Notes: a model not told the origin generated them from the letters alone. DNA of 64,000 nucleotides from Anaerolineae bacterium (GCA_013178185.1 JABLXC010000003.1:109533-173532); one strand, 5' to 3'. Shown: positions 8,297 to 18,358, numbered from the stretch's first letter. A program made the numbers and translations.

Positions 8297-9526
8297 ATGA
8301 CTGAGATTCGTGATGTTGATGTAGCTGAATTACGCCACCTGGTCTCGGAACGAGCGCTTAAGGGGGAGACCATGTTGTTGAACATGGGGCCGCAGCACCC
8401 CAGCACCCATGGCGTGCTTCGCCTGATGCTCGAGCTGGATGGCGAGATTGTTGTGAACTGCATTCCTGATATCGGTTTTCTTCACACCGGCGTCGAAAAG
8501 AACATGGAATCTAAGACCTATCAGAAGGCCGAAGTGATGACCGATCGTCTGGATTACATGAACCCCATTGGGAACAACCTGGTGTATTGTCTGGCTGTCG
8601 AAAAATTGTGCGATCTGGATGTGCCGCTGCGCGCCCAAGGGGTGCGGGTTATCCTGGCAGAGCTGACCCGTTTGAATTCTCACTTATTGTGGCTGGGAAC
8701 CTCTGGCCTCGATATCGGCGCCATGTCGTTGTTCCTTTACTGTATGCGCGAGCGCGAGATGATCCTGGACATCTTTGAAATGTGTTCAGGGCAACGTATG
8801 ATGACCACCTACATCCGTCCTGGCGGGCTATGGCGGGATGTCCCAGTGGAGTTCGAAGGGGCGGTACGAGATTTTATCGAGCTGATGCCGCGCCGGATTG
8901 AAGAATATGAGAGCTTGCTCAACGAGAATCCGCTCTTCCTGGAGCGCACTGCAGGAATTGGCGTCCTGACGTATGAGAATGCGATCCGCTGGGGCGCAAC
9001 TGGCCCGATTGCTCGCGGTTCTGGCGTTAAGTTCGACCTCCGCAAAGAGCGGCCGTACATGGGGTACGAACAGTACGATTTTGATATCCCCACCCGCACC
9101 GAAGGGGACGTGCGCGCTCGTTATCTGGTACGCATGGATGAAATGCGGGAGTCGCTCAAAATTATCCGGCAGGCGCTCGATAAACTGCCGTATGGCCCAG
9201 TGCGCAGTAACAATCGCAAGTTTATCCCGCCGCCGCGCTCCGAAATTGGCGTCAGCATGGAAGCGCTCATCCACCATTTCAAACTATGGACGGAGGGTTT
9301 CAATGTTCCCAAGGGTGCGATTTACACTGCCATCGAGTCGCCGCGTGGCGAATTGGGTGTTTACCTGGAAAGTGACGGTGGCCCCAAGCCCTACCGGGTG
9401 CACTACCGCACGCCGTCTTTTGCGGCTTTGCAACTCATGCCCTTACTTGCAAAAGGTCATTTCATCGCAGATCTGGTGGCGATTATCGCCAGTATCGATA
9501 TTGTTTTGGGAGATACAGACCGGTGA
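8297..9526 (+). CDS. nuoD: NADH-quinone oxidoreductase subunit D
   Basis: 409-residue 49-kDa-type subunit, related to hydrogenase large subunits. With NuoB it forms the quinone pocket. The signature MGPQHPSTHGVLRL (about 32-45) includes the quinone-site His, and the family blocks HTGVEKNMESKTY and the C-terminal GHFIADLVAIIASIDIVLGD..DR are intact. The hydrogenase metal-ligand cysteines are absent, as normal for NuoD. The stop overlaps the nuoE GTG start by 4 bp (GTGA). Confidence 0.96.
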   Translation: MTEIRDVDVAELRHLVSERALKGETMLLNMGPQHPSTHGVLRLMLELDGEIVVNCIPDIGFLHTGVEKNMESKTYQKAEVMTDRLDYMNPIGNNLVYCLAVEKLCDLDVPLRAQGVRVILAELTRLNSHLLWLGTSGLDIGAMSLFLYCMREREMILDIFEMCSGQRMMTTYIRPGGLWRDVPVEFEGAVRDFIELMPRRIEEYESLLNENPLFLERTAGIGVLTYENAIRWGATGPIARGSGVKFDLRKERPYMGYEQYDFDIPTRTEGDVRARYLVRMDEMRESLKIIRQALDKLPYGPVRSNNRKFIPPPRSEIGVSMEALIHHFKLWTEGFNVPKGAIYTAIESPRGELGVYLESDGGPKPYRVHYRTPSFAALQLMPLLAKGHFIADLVAIIASIDIVLGDTDR

Positions 9527-10041
9527 ACGAATTGCAGAAACAATACCCCGATGAAATTCGCCAAATCCTGGCGAAATATCCTCCCGAATATAAACGTTCG
9601 GCGGTTATGCCCTTGTTACACCTGGCACAGCGCCAGAATGGGCATGTCTCGCCCTCGGCAATCGACGAGATTGCTGAAATCCTGGATGTTTCACCAACCG
9701 ATGTGGTCTCGGTGGCTGGTTTTTATACGCTCTTTCACCTGGAAGAGGGCGGCCGCTATCGCATTCAAATTTGCACCGATTTGCCCTGCGCCTTGCGAGG
9801 CGCAGAGCATTTCCTGAAAGCGGTCTGTGAGGAGTTGGGCGTCGCAGTCGGTGAAACCACCCCTGATGGCCTGTTTACTGTTGAAGAAGTCAAATGCCTG
9901 GCTGCCTGTCATCGGGCTCCCATGTTTCAGCTTCAAGGGGATGGTGAAATTGCATATCACGAAGACCAGACCATTGAAAAATTCCGGGCATTGGTCAACG
10001 ACTTGCGCCGGCATGCCCAAACTCACAAGGAGGCGGCATGA
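9523..10041 (+). CDS. nuoE: NADH-quinone oxidoreductase subunit E
   Basis: 172-residue thioredoxin-fold subunit of the NADH dehydrogenase module that binds [2Fe-2S] cluster N1a. The ligands are Cys84 and Cys89 (CTDLPC) plus Cys125 and Cys129 (CLAAC), matching the family pattern. It starts with GTG at 9523, overlapping the nuoD stop by 4 bp, and its own stop overlaps the nuoF ATG, so nuoD-E-F are translationally coupled. With NuoF and NuoG it indicates that this complex I takes electrons from NADH rather than only from ferredoxin or F420. Confidence 0.95.
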   Translation: MNELQKQYPDEIRQILAKYPPEYKRSAVMPLLHLAQRQNGHVSPSAIDEIAEILDVSPTDVVSVAGFYTLFHLEEGGRYRIQICTDLPCALRGAEHFLKAVCEELGVAVGETTPDGLFTVEEVKCLAACHRAPMFQLQGDGEIAYHEDQTIEKFRALVNDLRRHAQTHKEAA

Positions 10042-11288
10042 GCGGATACGTACTTCTGCGCCATCGAGATATCCCCGACCTTCACAAGCTGGATGTCTAT
10101 CTGGCCAACGGTGGGTTTGCTGCTTTCAAAAAGGCCGTCACAGCGATGAAGCCCGAAGAAGTCTTGAAAGAAGTGATGGACTCTGGGCTTCGCGGCAGGG
10201 GCGGCGCCGGGTTCCCTACCGGCGTGAAATGGAGTTTTTTGCCCAATAAGATCTGGCCGCATTATGTGGTTGCCAACGCTGACGAGTCGGAGCCGGGCAC
10301 CTTTAAAGACCGCGAACTTCTTGAAAGCAATCCCTTTCAGTTTTTGGAAGGGCTCATGCTTTCTTGTTACGCTGTTCAAGCGAACGTTGGCTATGTCTAT
10401 TTGCGGGGAGAATTTTGGCGGATAGCCGGGCAGATTGACGGCTGCATCGCTGATCTCGAAGCCGCCGGCCTATTGGGCGAGAAATTATACGGTAGCGACT
10501 ACAGCCTGCGCCTGTACACCCACCTGGGCGCTGGAGCTTATATCTGCGGAGAAGAAACTGCCCTGCTCGAATCAATCGAAGGCAACCTTGGACAGCCCCG
10601 CTTGCGCCCGCCCTTCCCGGCAACGGCGGGGTTGTATGGCAAGCCGACCGTGATCAACAACGTTGAGACACTTGCAAATGTTCCGCCTATCATCGAGCGC
10701 GGCGCGGCCTGGTACCGCACCTTTGGCACCGAGAAAAGCCCCGGCGTTAAGATCTTTAGCCTTTCTGGGAATATTAACAAACCGGGTAACTATGAGCTTC
10801 CTTTGGGGACCACCTTTCGAGAATTGATTTACACCCATGGCGGCGGCATTCCGGGCGGGCGCGGCGTTAAAGCGATTATGGCTGCCGGCGCGTCGTCTAC
10901 CCTGATTCTTGCTAACGATCAATCCCTGGATACGCCGATGGATTATGAATCCACGCAGCAGCTAGGAGCGCCGCTTGGTTCAGCCTCGGTGATCGTGATT
11001 GATGATTCGGTCAACATTGCCTGGCTGGTGAGAAAAACGGTGAACTTCTTCAAACACGAATCTTGCGGCAAATGCACCCCCTGTCGTGAGGGTACGTTCT
11101 GGATGGATAATATCGCCCGTCGCCTTATCAGCGGCCAGGGCAGCCTCAAAGATATTGATTTGCTTTATAACGTTGCTTCCCAGATGCAGGGCAAGTGCCT
11201 GTGCGCTCTGGGTGAATTTTCTACCATGGCGGTTGCTTCTGGTATCGAGAAGTTCCGCAAAGATTTTGAAGCACTGGTTAAGACATAA
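10038..11288 (+). CDS. nuoF: NADH-quinone oxidoreductase subunit F (FMN/NADH binding)
   Basis: 416-residue catalytic subunit. It binds NADH and FMN through the Gly-rich GLRGRGGAGFPTG segment near residue 51 and ADESEPGTFKDR. It carries [4Fe-4S] cluster N3 on Cys343, Cys346, Cys349 (CGKCTPCREGT) and Cys389 (CALGEF). It passes hydride-derived electrons from NADH to NuoE and NuoG. Length is normal for the family. The ATG overlaps the nuoE stop (ATGA). A 107-bp gap with no recognisable element separates it from nuoG. Confidence 0.96.
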   Translation: MSGYVLLRHRDIPDLHKLDVYLANGGFAAFKKAVTAMKPEEVLKEVMDSGLRGRGGAGFPTGVKWSFLPNKIWPHYVVANADESEPGTFKDRELLESNPFQFLEGLMLSCYAVQANVGYVYLRGEFWRIAGQIDGCIADLEAAGLLGEKLYGSDYSLRLYTHLGAGAYICGEETALLESIEGNLGQPRLRPPFPATAGLYGKPTVINNVETLANVPPIIERGAAWYRTFGTEKSPGVKIFSLSGNINKPGNYELPLGTTFRELIYTHGGGIPGGRGVKAIMAAGASSTLILANDQSLDTPMDYESTQQLGAPLGSASVIVIDDSVNIAWLVRKTVNFFKHESCGKCTPCREGTFWMDNIARRLISGQGSLKDIDLLYNVASQMQGKCLCALGEFSTMAVASGIEKFRKDFEALVKT

Positions 11289-11395
11289 TCCTGCGGCGCC
11301 GGAAACCGCCAGAGAGCCAGGGGCCCGCCTGACTTCCCTTCGCTTTCGACGGTCTCTGCGAACTCCAGGTTAAACAACAATAGGAGTTTCACTGC

Positions 11396-13891
11396 ATGGC
11401 TGTGAAAATGGTAAATCTCACAATCGACAACCATCCGGTCAGTGTACCTGCCGGCACATTGGTGGTGGATGCTGCCAAGAAGGTGGGTATTGAAATCCCG
11501 GTGTTTTGCTACCACCCCAAGATGGACCCGGTTGGGATGTGCCGGTTATGCCTGGTGGAGATCGGCCGCCCGATGGTGGATCGGGCGACCAATCAACCAG
11601 TATTGGAAGCGGATGGCAGTCCGAAGATCTCCTTTGGCCCCAAACTTGAGACTGCATGCACCACCCCGGTTTCAGAAGGTATGGTGGTCCTGACCGAAAA
11701 TGACAAGGTGTCTGAGGCACGCAAGGATATCCTGGAATTTATCCTCACCTCTCATCCGCTTGACTGCCCGGTGTGCGATAAAGGCGGTGAATGTCCTTTA
11801 CAGAATCTGACCATGCGCTTTGGGCCTGGAGAAAGCCGTTTTTTGTTTGACGAGAAAATGCGGCTTGCCAAACAGGTGCCGCTGGGCGAATTAATCCTGT
11901 TGGACCGCGAACGTTGCATCCAGTGTGCTCGCTGTGTGCGTTTTCAAAAAGAAATTGTTGATGATCCTGTGATTGGTTTTTCACAGCGCGGCCGCGCGCT
12001 GGAAATTGTGACGTTCTCGGATCCGGGGTTCGATTCTATCTTCTCCGGCAATACCACCGACATTTGCCCTGTGGGTGCCTTGACCACCAGTGATTTTCGG
12101 TTTGGGGCCCGCCCCTGGGAGATGAATGCAGCCGCCTCGCTTTGCACCCACTGCCCAGTGGGCTGCAACCTCACCATTAACGTACGCCGCGAGGCGCGCG
12201 CCGGCGGGCGCGATGTCATCAAACGGATCATGCCTCGCCAGAACGAAAGCGTGAATGAGATTTGGATTTGCGACAAGGGCCGGTTTGCCTATCATTTTAC
12301 CGAAAGCGAGCAGCGGCTTACCGAACCGATGATGCGCAAGGGGAGTGAATTGGTAGCCGTCAGTTGGGATGAGGCTTTGCAGGCGGCTGCTTCTCGCCTG
12401 AAAAAAGCCGGTGAGAAAACGATCACGCTGGCTGGCGGCCGGTTATCCAATGAGGATTTGTTCAACCTTTGCCAGTTGACATCGGGGCTTGGTGGCCAGT
12501 ACTGGATGCATGGGACGATGGGCGGCGGAGATCTTCTGGCTCAGGTGGGGGTTGGCCAGGGCACCAATTTGGGTGAGTTCGGCCCTGGTTCAGCTATCCT
12601 GGTGGTTGCCAGCGACCTGCACGAAGAGGCGCCGGTTTGGTGGCTGCGGGTAAAACAGGCCGCCGAGCGCGGCGCGACCCTAATTGTTGCCAGCGCCCGG
12701 CCTACCCGGCTGGACCGCTTTGCGAAGTGTGTCATCCGCTATGCCTATGGCGAGGAGGTAGAAACCGTTACCTCGCTGGTGCCGGAATACAAAACGGATG
12801 TTTCAGAGGCGATCTGCGCCGGCATTCAGGGCATCCTGGGCGCTGAAAATTTGGTGGTATTCTTTGGGAGCGATGGGCTGGGGCTGGAAGGAACGACCGC
12901 CCTTGCTGCGGCCTGTATGGAACTGCTTGTGAAGACCAACCATTTTGGCCGCGCCAATAATGGCTTGATTGCCGTCTGGCCGAACGCCAACACGCAGGGC
13001 GCTTTTGAGCTTGGATACCGCCCGGCGGCTGATCTGGCCAGCCGCTTGGCTGAAGCCCAGGTGGCTTACATTGCCGCCGCAGACCCCGCTGGTGATGACC
13101 CCGCCCTGGCCGAAGCGCTGCGCAAGACCGGTTTCATCATTGTCCAGGAACTGTTCATGACACCCACAGCCCGGATGGCGGACCTGGTTCTGCCGGCGCA
13201 GGCTTTTACCGAGCGTGAAGGGACTTTTGTTTCGGGCGAACGCCGCGTCCAGCGGTATTATCCGGCGGTCAGGCCGATTTCTGGACCGCGCCCTGATTTT
13301 CAGATCGCCGCTCAAATTGCTGCTCAGCTTGGGTTCTCGCTGGAAGAGCGTCTGGCTTCACTGGTGTTCCAGCGCCTGTCTGAAGCGATGCCAGATTTTG
13401 CCGGTCTAACTTACCAGCAACTGGCTATGGTGGAGGAACAATGGCCTCTCATTGGCCGCCACGACCTTTATTTTGGCGGCACGGGCTATGACAACCATCA
13501 GGGTCTGGGTGTACAGCTCAAACCGGCTGCCCAGCGGCTGGAACCGCTCAACCTGCCGGACGTGCCAGAACTACCCCCGCTTCAGGCACCGGAAGGCGCC
13601 TTTCTGGTGGTTCCGATTACTTGCTTGTATGATCGCGGCCAGACATTGCTACCGACCTCGTTGTTGCACGAGCGCATGGAAAAACCGGCGATCTACGTTC
13701 ACCCGAAACTGGCTACACGGGTCGGTTTGGAGGATAAGCAGAGTTTTCAGCTTGTCCTAAATGGGATATCGACACTCGTTCAAGTGATTTTCGACGAAAA
13801 TGCCCCCGAAGGCGCTGCTTTGCTGCCGCGCAGCGTGGGCGTGCCAATACAAGGGCCTGCGCTGGCTCAAAAAGAGATCGTCAGCGGTTAG
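11396..13891 (+). CDS. nuoG: NADH-quinone oxidoreductase subunit G
   Basis: 831 residues, the largest subunit of the peripheral arm. The N-terminal ferredoxin-like domain has the [2Fe-2S] cysteines Cys38, Cys49, Cys52 and a fourth further on. Then come the C3H motif (HPLDCPVCDKGGECPLQN), a CIQCARC [4Fe-4S] motif with a distal CPVGAL, and CTHCPVGCN at the start of a molybdopterin-oxidoreductase-like domain that carries no metal cofactor in this family. It relays electrons from NuoF to the NuoI clusters. The ATG at 11396 follows TAGGAG with about 9-nt spacing. Confidence 0.95.
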   Translation: MAVKMVNLTIDNHPVSVPAGTLVVDAAKKVGIEIPVFCYHPKMDPVGMCRLCLVEIGRPMVDRATNQPVLEADGSPKISFGPKLETACTTPVSEGMVVLTENDKVSEARKDILEFILTSHPLDCPVCDKGGECPLQNLTMRFGPGESRFLFDEKMRLAKQVPLGELILLDRERCIQCARCVRFQKEIVDDPVIGFSQRGRALEIVTFSDPGFDSIFSGNTTDICPVGALTTSDFRFGARPWEMNAAASLCTHCPVGCNLTINVRREARAGGRDVIKRIMPRQNESVNEIWICDKGRFAYHFTESEQRLTEPMMRKGSELVAVSWDEALQAAASRLKKAGEKTITLAGGRLSNEDLFNLCQLTSGLGGQYWMHGTMGGGDLLAQVGVGQGTNLGEFGPGSAILVVASDLHEEAPVWWLRVKQAAERGATLIVASARPTRLDRFAKCVIRYAYGEEVETVTSLVPEYKTDVSEAICAGIQGILGAENLVVFFGSDGLGLEGTTALAAACMELLVKTNHFGRANNGLIAVWPNANTQGAFELGYRPAADLASRLAEAQVAYIAAADPAGDDPALAEALRKTGFIIVQELFMTPTARMADLVLPAQAFTEREGTFVSGERRVQRYYPAVRPISGPRPDFQIAAQIAAQLGFSLEERLASLVFQRLSEAMPDFAGLTYQQLAMVEEQWPLIGRHDLYFGGTGYDNHQGLGVQLKPAAQRLEPLNLPDVPELPPLQAPEGAFLVVPITCLYDRGQTLLPTSLLHERMEKPAIYVHPKLATRVGLEDKQSFQLVLNGISTLVQVIFDENAPEGAALLPRSVGVPIQGPALAQKEIVSG

Positions 13892-13904
13892 GCTGGAGGT
13901 TTGC

Positions 13905-14909
13905 ATGGATGGCGCCATGATTTTAGAGTGGGTGATCAAATCAATTTTTCTCATCCTGGTGATGACCGGCGGGTTTGCTTATGTGACCCTTTATGAGCGC
14001 AAGGTACTGGCCCGCATCCAGGTGCGGATCGGACCGAACCGCGCCGGGCCGTTTGGCGTGCTTCAACCGGTGGCCGATGGCATTAAATTGATCTTCAAGG
14101 AAGAACTTGTTCCGGCAAAAGCGGACAAATTGATTTTTACTCTTGCTCCGGTGCTGACCGTTATCCCGGCGCTGATCATCACGGCGGTTGTGCCGTGGGG
14201 GACAGAGGTAACACTCTTTGGCCGCACGATCAAGCTCTACCTGGCAGATATCAATATTGCAGTTTTGTACCTGATGGCCGTTACTTCTATTTCGATCTAT
14301 GGCATCGCGCTGGCGGGGTGGTCTTCGAACAATAAATACGCTACACTGGGCGGTCTGCGCGCCACCGCGCAGATGATCAGCTATGAACTGGCGCTTGGTT
14401 TTGCGATGATCGTGCCGGTGATGATGGCTGGTTCTATGAGCCTGGTGGATATTGTCGAATCGCAAAAACCTGTCTGGTTTGTGTTCGTTCAACCGCTGGC
14501 ATTTCTGATCTATTTTATCGCTGCCCTGGCGGAGATTAATCGCTCGCCGTTTGATATGCCAGAAGCCGAGCAGGAACTGACGGCTGGCTATCACACCGAG
14601 TATTCCGGCATGAAATTTGCGCTCTTTTTCATGGCTGAATATATCAAAATGATCGCCATTTCGATGATCGGTTCTTCTTTGTTCTTGGGCGGCTATCGCG
14701 GCCCGTTTGTTGACCAGCTTCCTGCCCTGGGACCACTTTATCTCTTTATAAAGGTGGCGATTGTTCTCTTTGTCATTATCTGGATTCGCGCTACCCTGCC
14801 GCGCATCCGTTACGATCGGTTGATGCAGTTTGGCTGGAAAGTTCTCTTCCCACTGGCGCTGCTGAACGTCTTTGTAACCGGCGTGGTGCTTATACTGGTA
14901 GGAGGCTAA
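13905..14909 (+). CDS. nuoH: NADH-quinone oxidoreductase subunit H
   Basis: 334-residue membrane subunit with about eight TM helices that forms the heel of complex I and part of the quinone channel. The family blocks YERKVLARIQVRIGPNRAGP and AEINRSPFDMPEAEQELTAG are intact, including the acidic residues of the quinone-site loop. The ATG at 13905 follows GGAGG (13895-13899). A second ATG at 13917 is possible. The frame stays open upstream only because it reads nuoG in another frame. Confidence 0.95.
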   Translation: MDGAMILEWVIKSIFLILVMTGGFAYVTLYERKVLARIQVRIGPNRAGPFGVLQPVADGIKLIFKEELVPAKADKLIFTLAPVLTVIPALIITAVVPWGTEVTLFGRTIKLYLADINIAVLYLMAVTSISIYGIALAGWSSNNKYATLGGLRATAQMISYELALGFAMIVPVMMAGSMSLVDIVESQKPVWFVFVQPLAFLIYFIAALAEINRSPFDMPEAEQELTAGYHTEYSGMKFALFFMAEYIKMIAISMIGSSLFLGGYRGPFVDQLPALGPLYLFIKVAIVLFVIIWIRATLPRIRYDRLMQFGWKVLFPLALLNVFVTGVVLILVGG

Positions 14910-14913
14910 GTTT

Positions 14914-15417
14914 ATGTTTCGCGGGATTCTTGAAGGAATGAGACAGACGCTCCGGTCTTTCTTTGAAAAACCGGTTACCATCCAATATCCGGAACAGAAA
15001 AGGCCGGTGCGTGCTCGTTTTAAAGGCCGGCATGTTCTCAAGCGTTACGAAAACGGCCTTGAAAAATGTATTGGCTGCGCTCTGTGCGCGGCAGCCTGCC
15101 CGGCGGACGCAATTTTTGTAGAAGCAGCGGAAAACACGGATGAAAGGCGTTTTTCGCCCGGTGAACGGTATGCCAGCACCTATGAAATTAATATGCTGCG
15201 CTGCATTTACTGCGGCTTTTGCGAGGATGCCTGTCCCACCGAAGCAATCGTTCTCGGCGATAATTATGAATTGTCGTTTATGGACCGGGCGGCTTCTATT
15301 TATACCAAGGATATGTTGCTTGAGCCTGTTCCTGCTGTGGATAAACTTACCCCGCAATCTACACCGCCCGGCGTTTTCACCCGGTCGGTGCCGGAAATGA
15401 AAGATCCTGAGGATTAG
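14914..15417 (+). CDS. nuoI: NADH-quinone oxidoreductase subunit I
   Basis: 167-residue ferredoxin-like subunit with two [4Fe-4S] clusters (N6a and N6b). The ligand sets are Cys52, 55, 58, 62 (CIGCALCAAAC) and Cys97, 100, 103, 107 (CIYCGFCEDAC), each closed by Pro. It bridges NuoG to NuoB. It starts 4 bp after nuoH. A short Pro-rich C-terminal tail (about 140-167) is less conserved. Confidence 0.96.
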   Translation: MFRGILEGMRQTLRSFFEKPVTIQYPEQKRPVRARFKGRHVLKRYENGLEKCIGCALCAAACPADAIFVEAAENTDERRFSPGERYASTYEINMLRCIYCGFCEDACPTEAIVLGDNYELSFMDRAASIYTKDMLLEPVPAVDKLTPQSTPPGVFTRSVPEMKDPED

Positions 15418-15431
15418 GGAGGAAGCCAGCG

Positions 15432-15983
15432 ATGCTGACGACAGGTACTATCATTTTTGGAGTGTTCGCGTTGGTGGTGATCGCCTCTGCATTGGGGATG
15501 CTGCTCAGCCGCAATGCCATTTACGCCGCCCTTTTCCTGGTGCTTAACTTTGCTACGGTGGCAGTTCTTTACCTCATCCTTGGTGCACCGTTTATTGCCC
15601 TGGTGCAAATCACCGTATACGCCGGTTCAATTATGGTGCTTTTCCTTTTTGTGATCATGCTGCTGGGCGCGGAAAAATTGCCTGCAGGTGAACCATTGGG
15701 CCATCACCGCTGGATTGCGCTCCTGTTCGGCCTGGTCTTTCTTGCAGAACTGGCTCTGTTTCTGGTGTATCGCGCTGGAATGCGGGCAGCGGTGAACACC
15801 CCGCCGCTGGAATTTGGTAGTCCGGCTGCTGTTGGGATGTCTCTCTTCCAGAAATATGCCTTGCCTTTCGAGATCACCGGTTTTATCCTGGTGGTTGCAA
15901 CCGTTGGCGCTATCTTGTTGACTCGCGGCGAGGGCTTCAAAGGCCGCAAGCGTACCCTGGAAATTCAGAGCCAGGACAAATAG
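15432..15983 (+). CDS. nuoJ: NADH-quinone oxidoreductase subunit J
   Basis: 183-residue membrane subunit with about five TM helices. The family signature around ITVYAGSIMVLFLFVIMLLG, which contains the pi-bulge helix TM3, is present. It contributes to the proton path between the quinone site and the antiporter-like subunits. GGGAGGAAG precedes the ATG. It lies 14 bp after nuoI and 19 bp before nuoK. Confidence 0.94.
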   Translation: MLTTGTIIFGVFALVVIASALGMLLSRNAIYAALFLVLNFATVAVLYLILGAPFIALVQITVYAGSIMVLFLFVIMLLGAEKLPAGEPLGHHRWIALLFGLVFLAELALFLVYRAGMRAAVNTPPLEFGSPAAVGMSLFQKYALPFEITGFILVVATVGAILLTRGEGFKGRKRTLEIQSQDK

Positions 15984-16002
15984 GAGCGGATGGAGAGGAA
16001 CG

Positions 16003-16305
16003 ATGATTCCGATTGAGTATTTTGTTGGACTTTCTATTATCATGTTCGTTAGCGGCATTACCGGCGTTCTGCTGCGCCGCAATGCTCTGGTCGTGTTCAT
16101 GTCGTTGGAGCTCATGTTCAATGCAGCCAATCTGCTTTTTGTAACTTTTGCCGCTTATTACCAGTTGCTGGCCGGGCAGTTGTTTGTCTTCTTCGTGATG
16201 ACGGTGGCCGCTGCCGAAGTCGCCGTGGGTTTGGCGTTGATGGTTGAGATTTTCAAAACAAAAAAGAGCATCGATATCGACCAGATGAACAGTATGAAGG
16301 GCTAA
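16003..16305 (+). CDS. nuoK: NADH-quinone oxidoreductase subunit K
   Basis: 100-residue subunit with three TM helices, homologous to MrpC/MnhC. It keeps the family block SLELMFNAANLLFVTFA with its membrane Glu, and a second Glu in helix 3 (VAAAEVAVGLAL), both part of the proton-transfer line. The ATG follows GGAGAGG. Normal length. Confidence 0.95.
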   Translation: MIPIEYFVGLSIIMFVSGITGVLLRRNALVVFMSLELMFNAANLLFVTFAAYYQLLAGQLFVFFVMTVAAAEVAVGLALMVEIFKTKKSIDIDQMNSMKG

Positions 16306-16321
16306 CGAAAGGGAGCGGTTC

Positions 16322-18283
16322 ATGGATGGTTACCCATTGTTTTCACTTGTCCCCTGGACAGTCTTTCTGCCGGTCATCGGCCTTCTGCTGAACCTGCTGG
16401 TCGGTAAACGCCTGGGAGAAAAGGGGATTGGCCTGATTGCTTCGCTTGCCAGCGGTCTGGCGTTTGTTGTATCTGTTCTGCTGGCGATTGCGTTGAAGGG
16501 CCATCCAGAAGCAGTTACGATCCCACTGGCCGAATGGATTACAGTCGGAGAATTCAATCTCTCGTGGGCTTTTCGGGTGGATACGCTCTCGGTGACGATG
16601 ATGCTGATAGTCACGGGCGTTGGTACCTTGATCCATCTCTACGCGACCGGTTATATGCACAATGATGTGCGCCATAACGGCGACCCTGAGCGTTACCGCC
16701 GATTCTTCGTCTTCTTCAACCTTTTTATCGTTGCCATGCTCATCCTTGTTTCTGCCGACAATTACCTGATGTTGTTTGTCGGCTGGGAAGGGGTTGGCCT
16801 TTGTTCTTATCTGTTGATCGGTTTCTGGTTTGAAAAAGGCGCCGACGGCATCGGCAATGCGCGCGCCGCCAAGAAAGCTTTTATCGTCAATCGCATTGGC
16901 GATTTTGGTCTTTTAATCGCAATCTTTTTGTTATTCTGGAATTTTGGCACGCTGGAATTTGACGGCATATTTGCAAAAGCGGCTCAGGCTGCTCCAGCGC
17001 TGCTGCTGGCTATCACGCTCTTTATGCTGCTTGGCGTCACGGGCAAATCGGCCCAGCTTCCACTCTATGTCTGGCTACCTGACGCCATGGCCGGTCCTAC
17101 ACCGGTTTCGGCGTTGATCCATGCCGCCACGATGGTTACGGCGGGCGTCTATCTGGTAGCCCGTTCCAGCCCGTTGTATATCCAGGCCCCTGCCGCCCAA
17201 ATGACGGTGGCCTGGGTGGGCGCGTTGACAGCCCTTCTGGCCGCTACGATTGCCATCGGACAGTATGATATCAAGAAAGTGCTGGCATATTCCACCATTA
17301 GCCAGCTTGGTTTTATGGTGGCCGCAGTGGGGATGGGCGCTTTTGTCGCCGGGATGTTTCATCTGGCAACGCATGCCTTCTTTAAAGCGCTTCTCTTTCT
17401 GGCGGCTGGCTCGGTAATCCTGGGAATGGAGCATGGCGAGGAACACGCCGCGCAGGGTCATAGTCCCGGATCGCATGAACTTGACCCCCAAGATATGCGC
17501 AACATGGGCGGGCTACAAGGACGCATGCGCACAACTTTTTGGGTTTATCTGGTTGGCGCTCTGGCGCTGGCGGGCATTGCCCCACTAGCCGGTTTCTTCT
17601 CTAAAGATGAGATCCTGGCGGCTGCTTTCCAGCAGACCCCTGCGATTTTCGTTCTCTTGATTATTTCGGCCTTTTTTACAGCCTTTTATATGGGGCGCCA
17701 GCTTTTCCTTGTGTTTTTTGGCAAAGCGCGTTCTGCCGCTGCCGAACATGCCAGGGAAAACCCGGCCATCATCACCGTCCCACTGATTATCCTGGCCGTC
17801 CTTTCAGTGCTGGGCGGTGCGCTTAACCTTCCGGGCGTTTATACTCTGGAACACTGGCTAGAGAAATCGCTGGCGCATGTTCCCAAAGTGGAATTTACGG
17901 CCTGGGTGGCGCTGCTTTCGCTGGCCGTCGCGCTGGCCGGATTGTTCCTGGCCTGGCTGGTGTACAGCCAGCGCCGTATGCCCTTCAAGGATACCGATCC
18001 GCTGGCGCGCTATTTGGGCGGGCTTTTCACCGCTGTCTATAACAAGTGGTGGGTGGATGAATTGTATCAGGCAGTTATTGTGCGGCCTTATCGGCGATTG
18101 GCAGAGTTTCTCGCTCAGCCGGTAGATGTGGGACTGATCGATGGCATCGCCAACGGCCTGGGTTCGGTCTCGCGCTCGATTGCAGAACAATTGCGCCGCT
18201 TTGAGAATGGTTATGTCCGTTCCTATGCCCTGACGATCCTGGTGGGCGTAGCGGTGATTATGGCGTTTTTACTCTTTCGATAG
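16322..18283 (+). CDS. nuoL: NADH-quinone oxidoreductase subunit L
   Basis: 653-residue distal antiporter-like proton-pumping subunit with about 16 TM helices. Family blocks include the TM5 Glu in FVGWEGVGLCSYLLIGFW, the broken-helix Lys/His region SAQLPLYVWLPDAMAGPTPV and HAATMVTAGVYL. The C-terminal part includes the long lateral helix (about 545-640) that runs along the membrane arm. The His-rich loop near residues 375-395 (HGEEHAAQGHSPGSH) is species-variable. It ends 75 bp before nuoM. Confidence 0.95.
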   Translation: MDGYPLFSLVPWTVFLPVIGLLLNLLVGKRLGEKGIGLIASLASGLAFVVSVLLAIALKGHPEAVTIPLAEWITVGEFNLSWAFRVDTLSVTMMLIVTGVGTLIHLYATGYMHNDVRHNGDPERYRRFFVFFNLFIVAMLILVSADNYLMLFVGWEGVGLCSYLLIGFWFEKGADGIGNARAAKKAFIVNRIGDFGLLIAIFLLFWNFGTLEFDGIFAKAAQAAPALLLAITLFMLLGVTGKSAQLPLYVWLPDAMAGPTPVSALIHAATMVTAGVYLVARSSPLYIQAPAAQMTVAWVGALTALLAATIAIGQYDIKKVLAYSTISQLGFMVAAVGMGAFVAGMFHLATHAFFKALLFLAAGSVILGMEHGEEHAAQGHSPGSHELDPQDMRNMGGLQGRMRTTFWVYLVGALALAGIAPLAGFFSKDEILAAAFQQTPAIFVLLIISAFFTAFYMGRQLFLVFFGKARSAAAEHARENPAIITVPLIILAVLSVLGGALNLPGVYTLEHWLEKSLAHVPKVEFTAWVALLSLAVALAGLFLAWLVYSQRRMPFKDTDPLARYLGGLFTAVYNKWWVDELYQAVIVRPYRRLAEFLAQPVDVGLIDGIANGLGSVSRSIAEQLRRFENGYVRSYALTILVGVAVIMAFLLFR

Positions 18284-18358
18284 GCGCGGGCGTCAAGTTT
18301 TACACGTCTGGCCTCTCCGATCAATAAAGTACTTTTGCTCGGTGCTAAGGAAGGTTTC

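Noticed and set aside
11289..11395. 107-bp gap between nuoF and nuoG as a possible internal promoter or RNA element
   Set aside because: No -10/-35 pair, no terminator, and no meaningful dyad. Nothing to report beyond the nuoG ribosome site.
13941..15041. 366-residue minus-strand ORF over nuoH
   Set aside because: Mirror of the nuoH/nuoI coding frames, rich in His, Arg and Gln, with no family resemblance.
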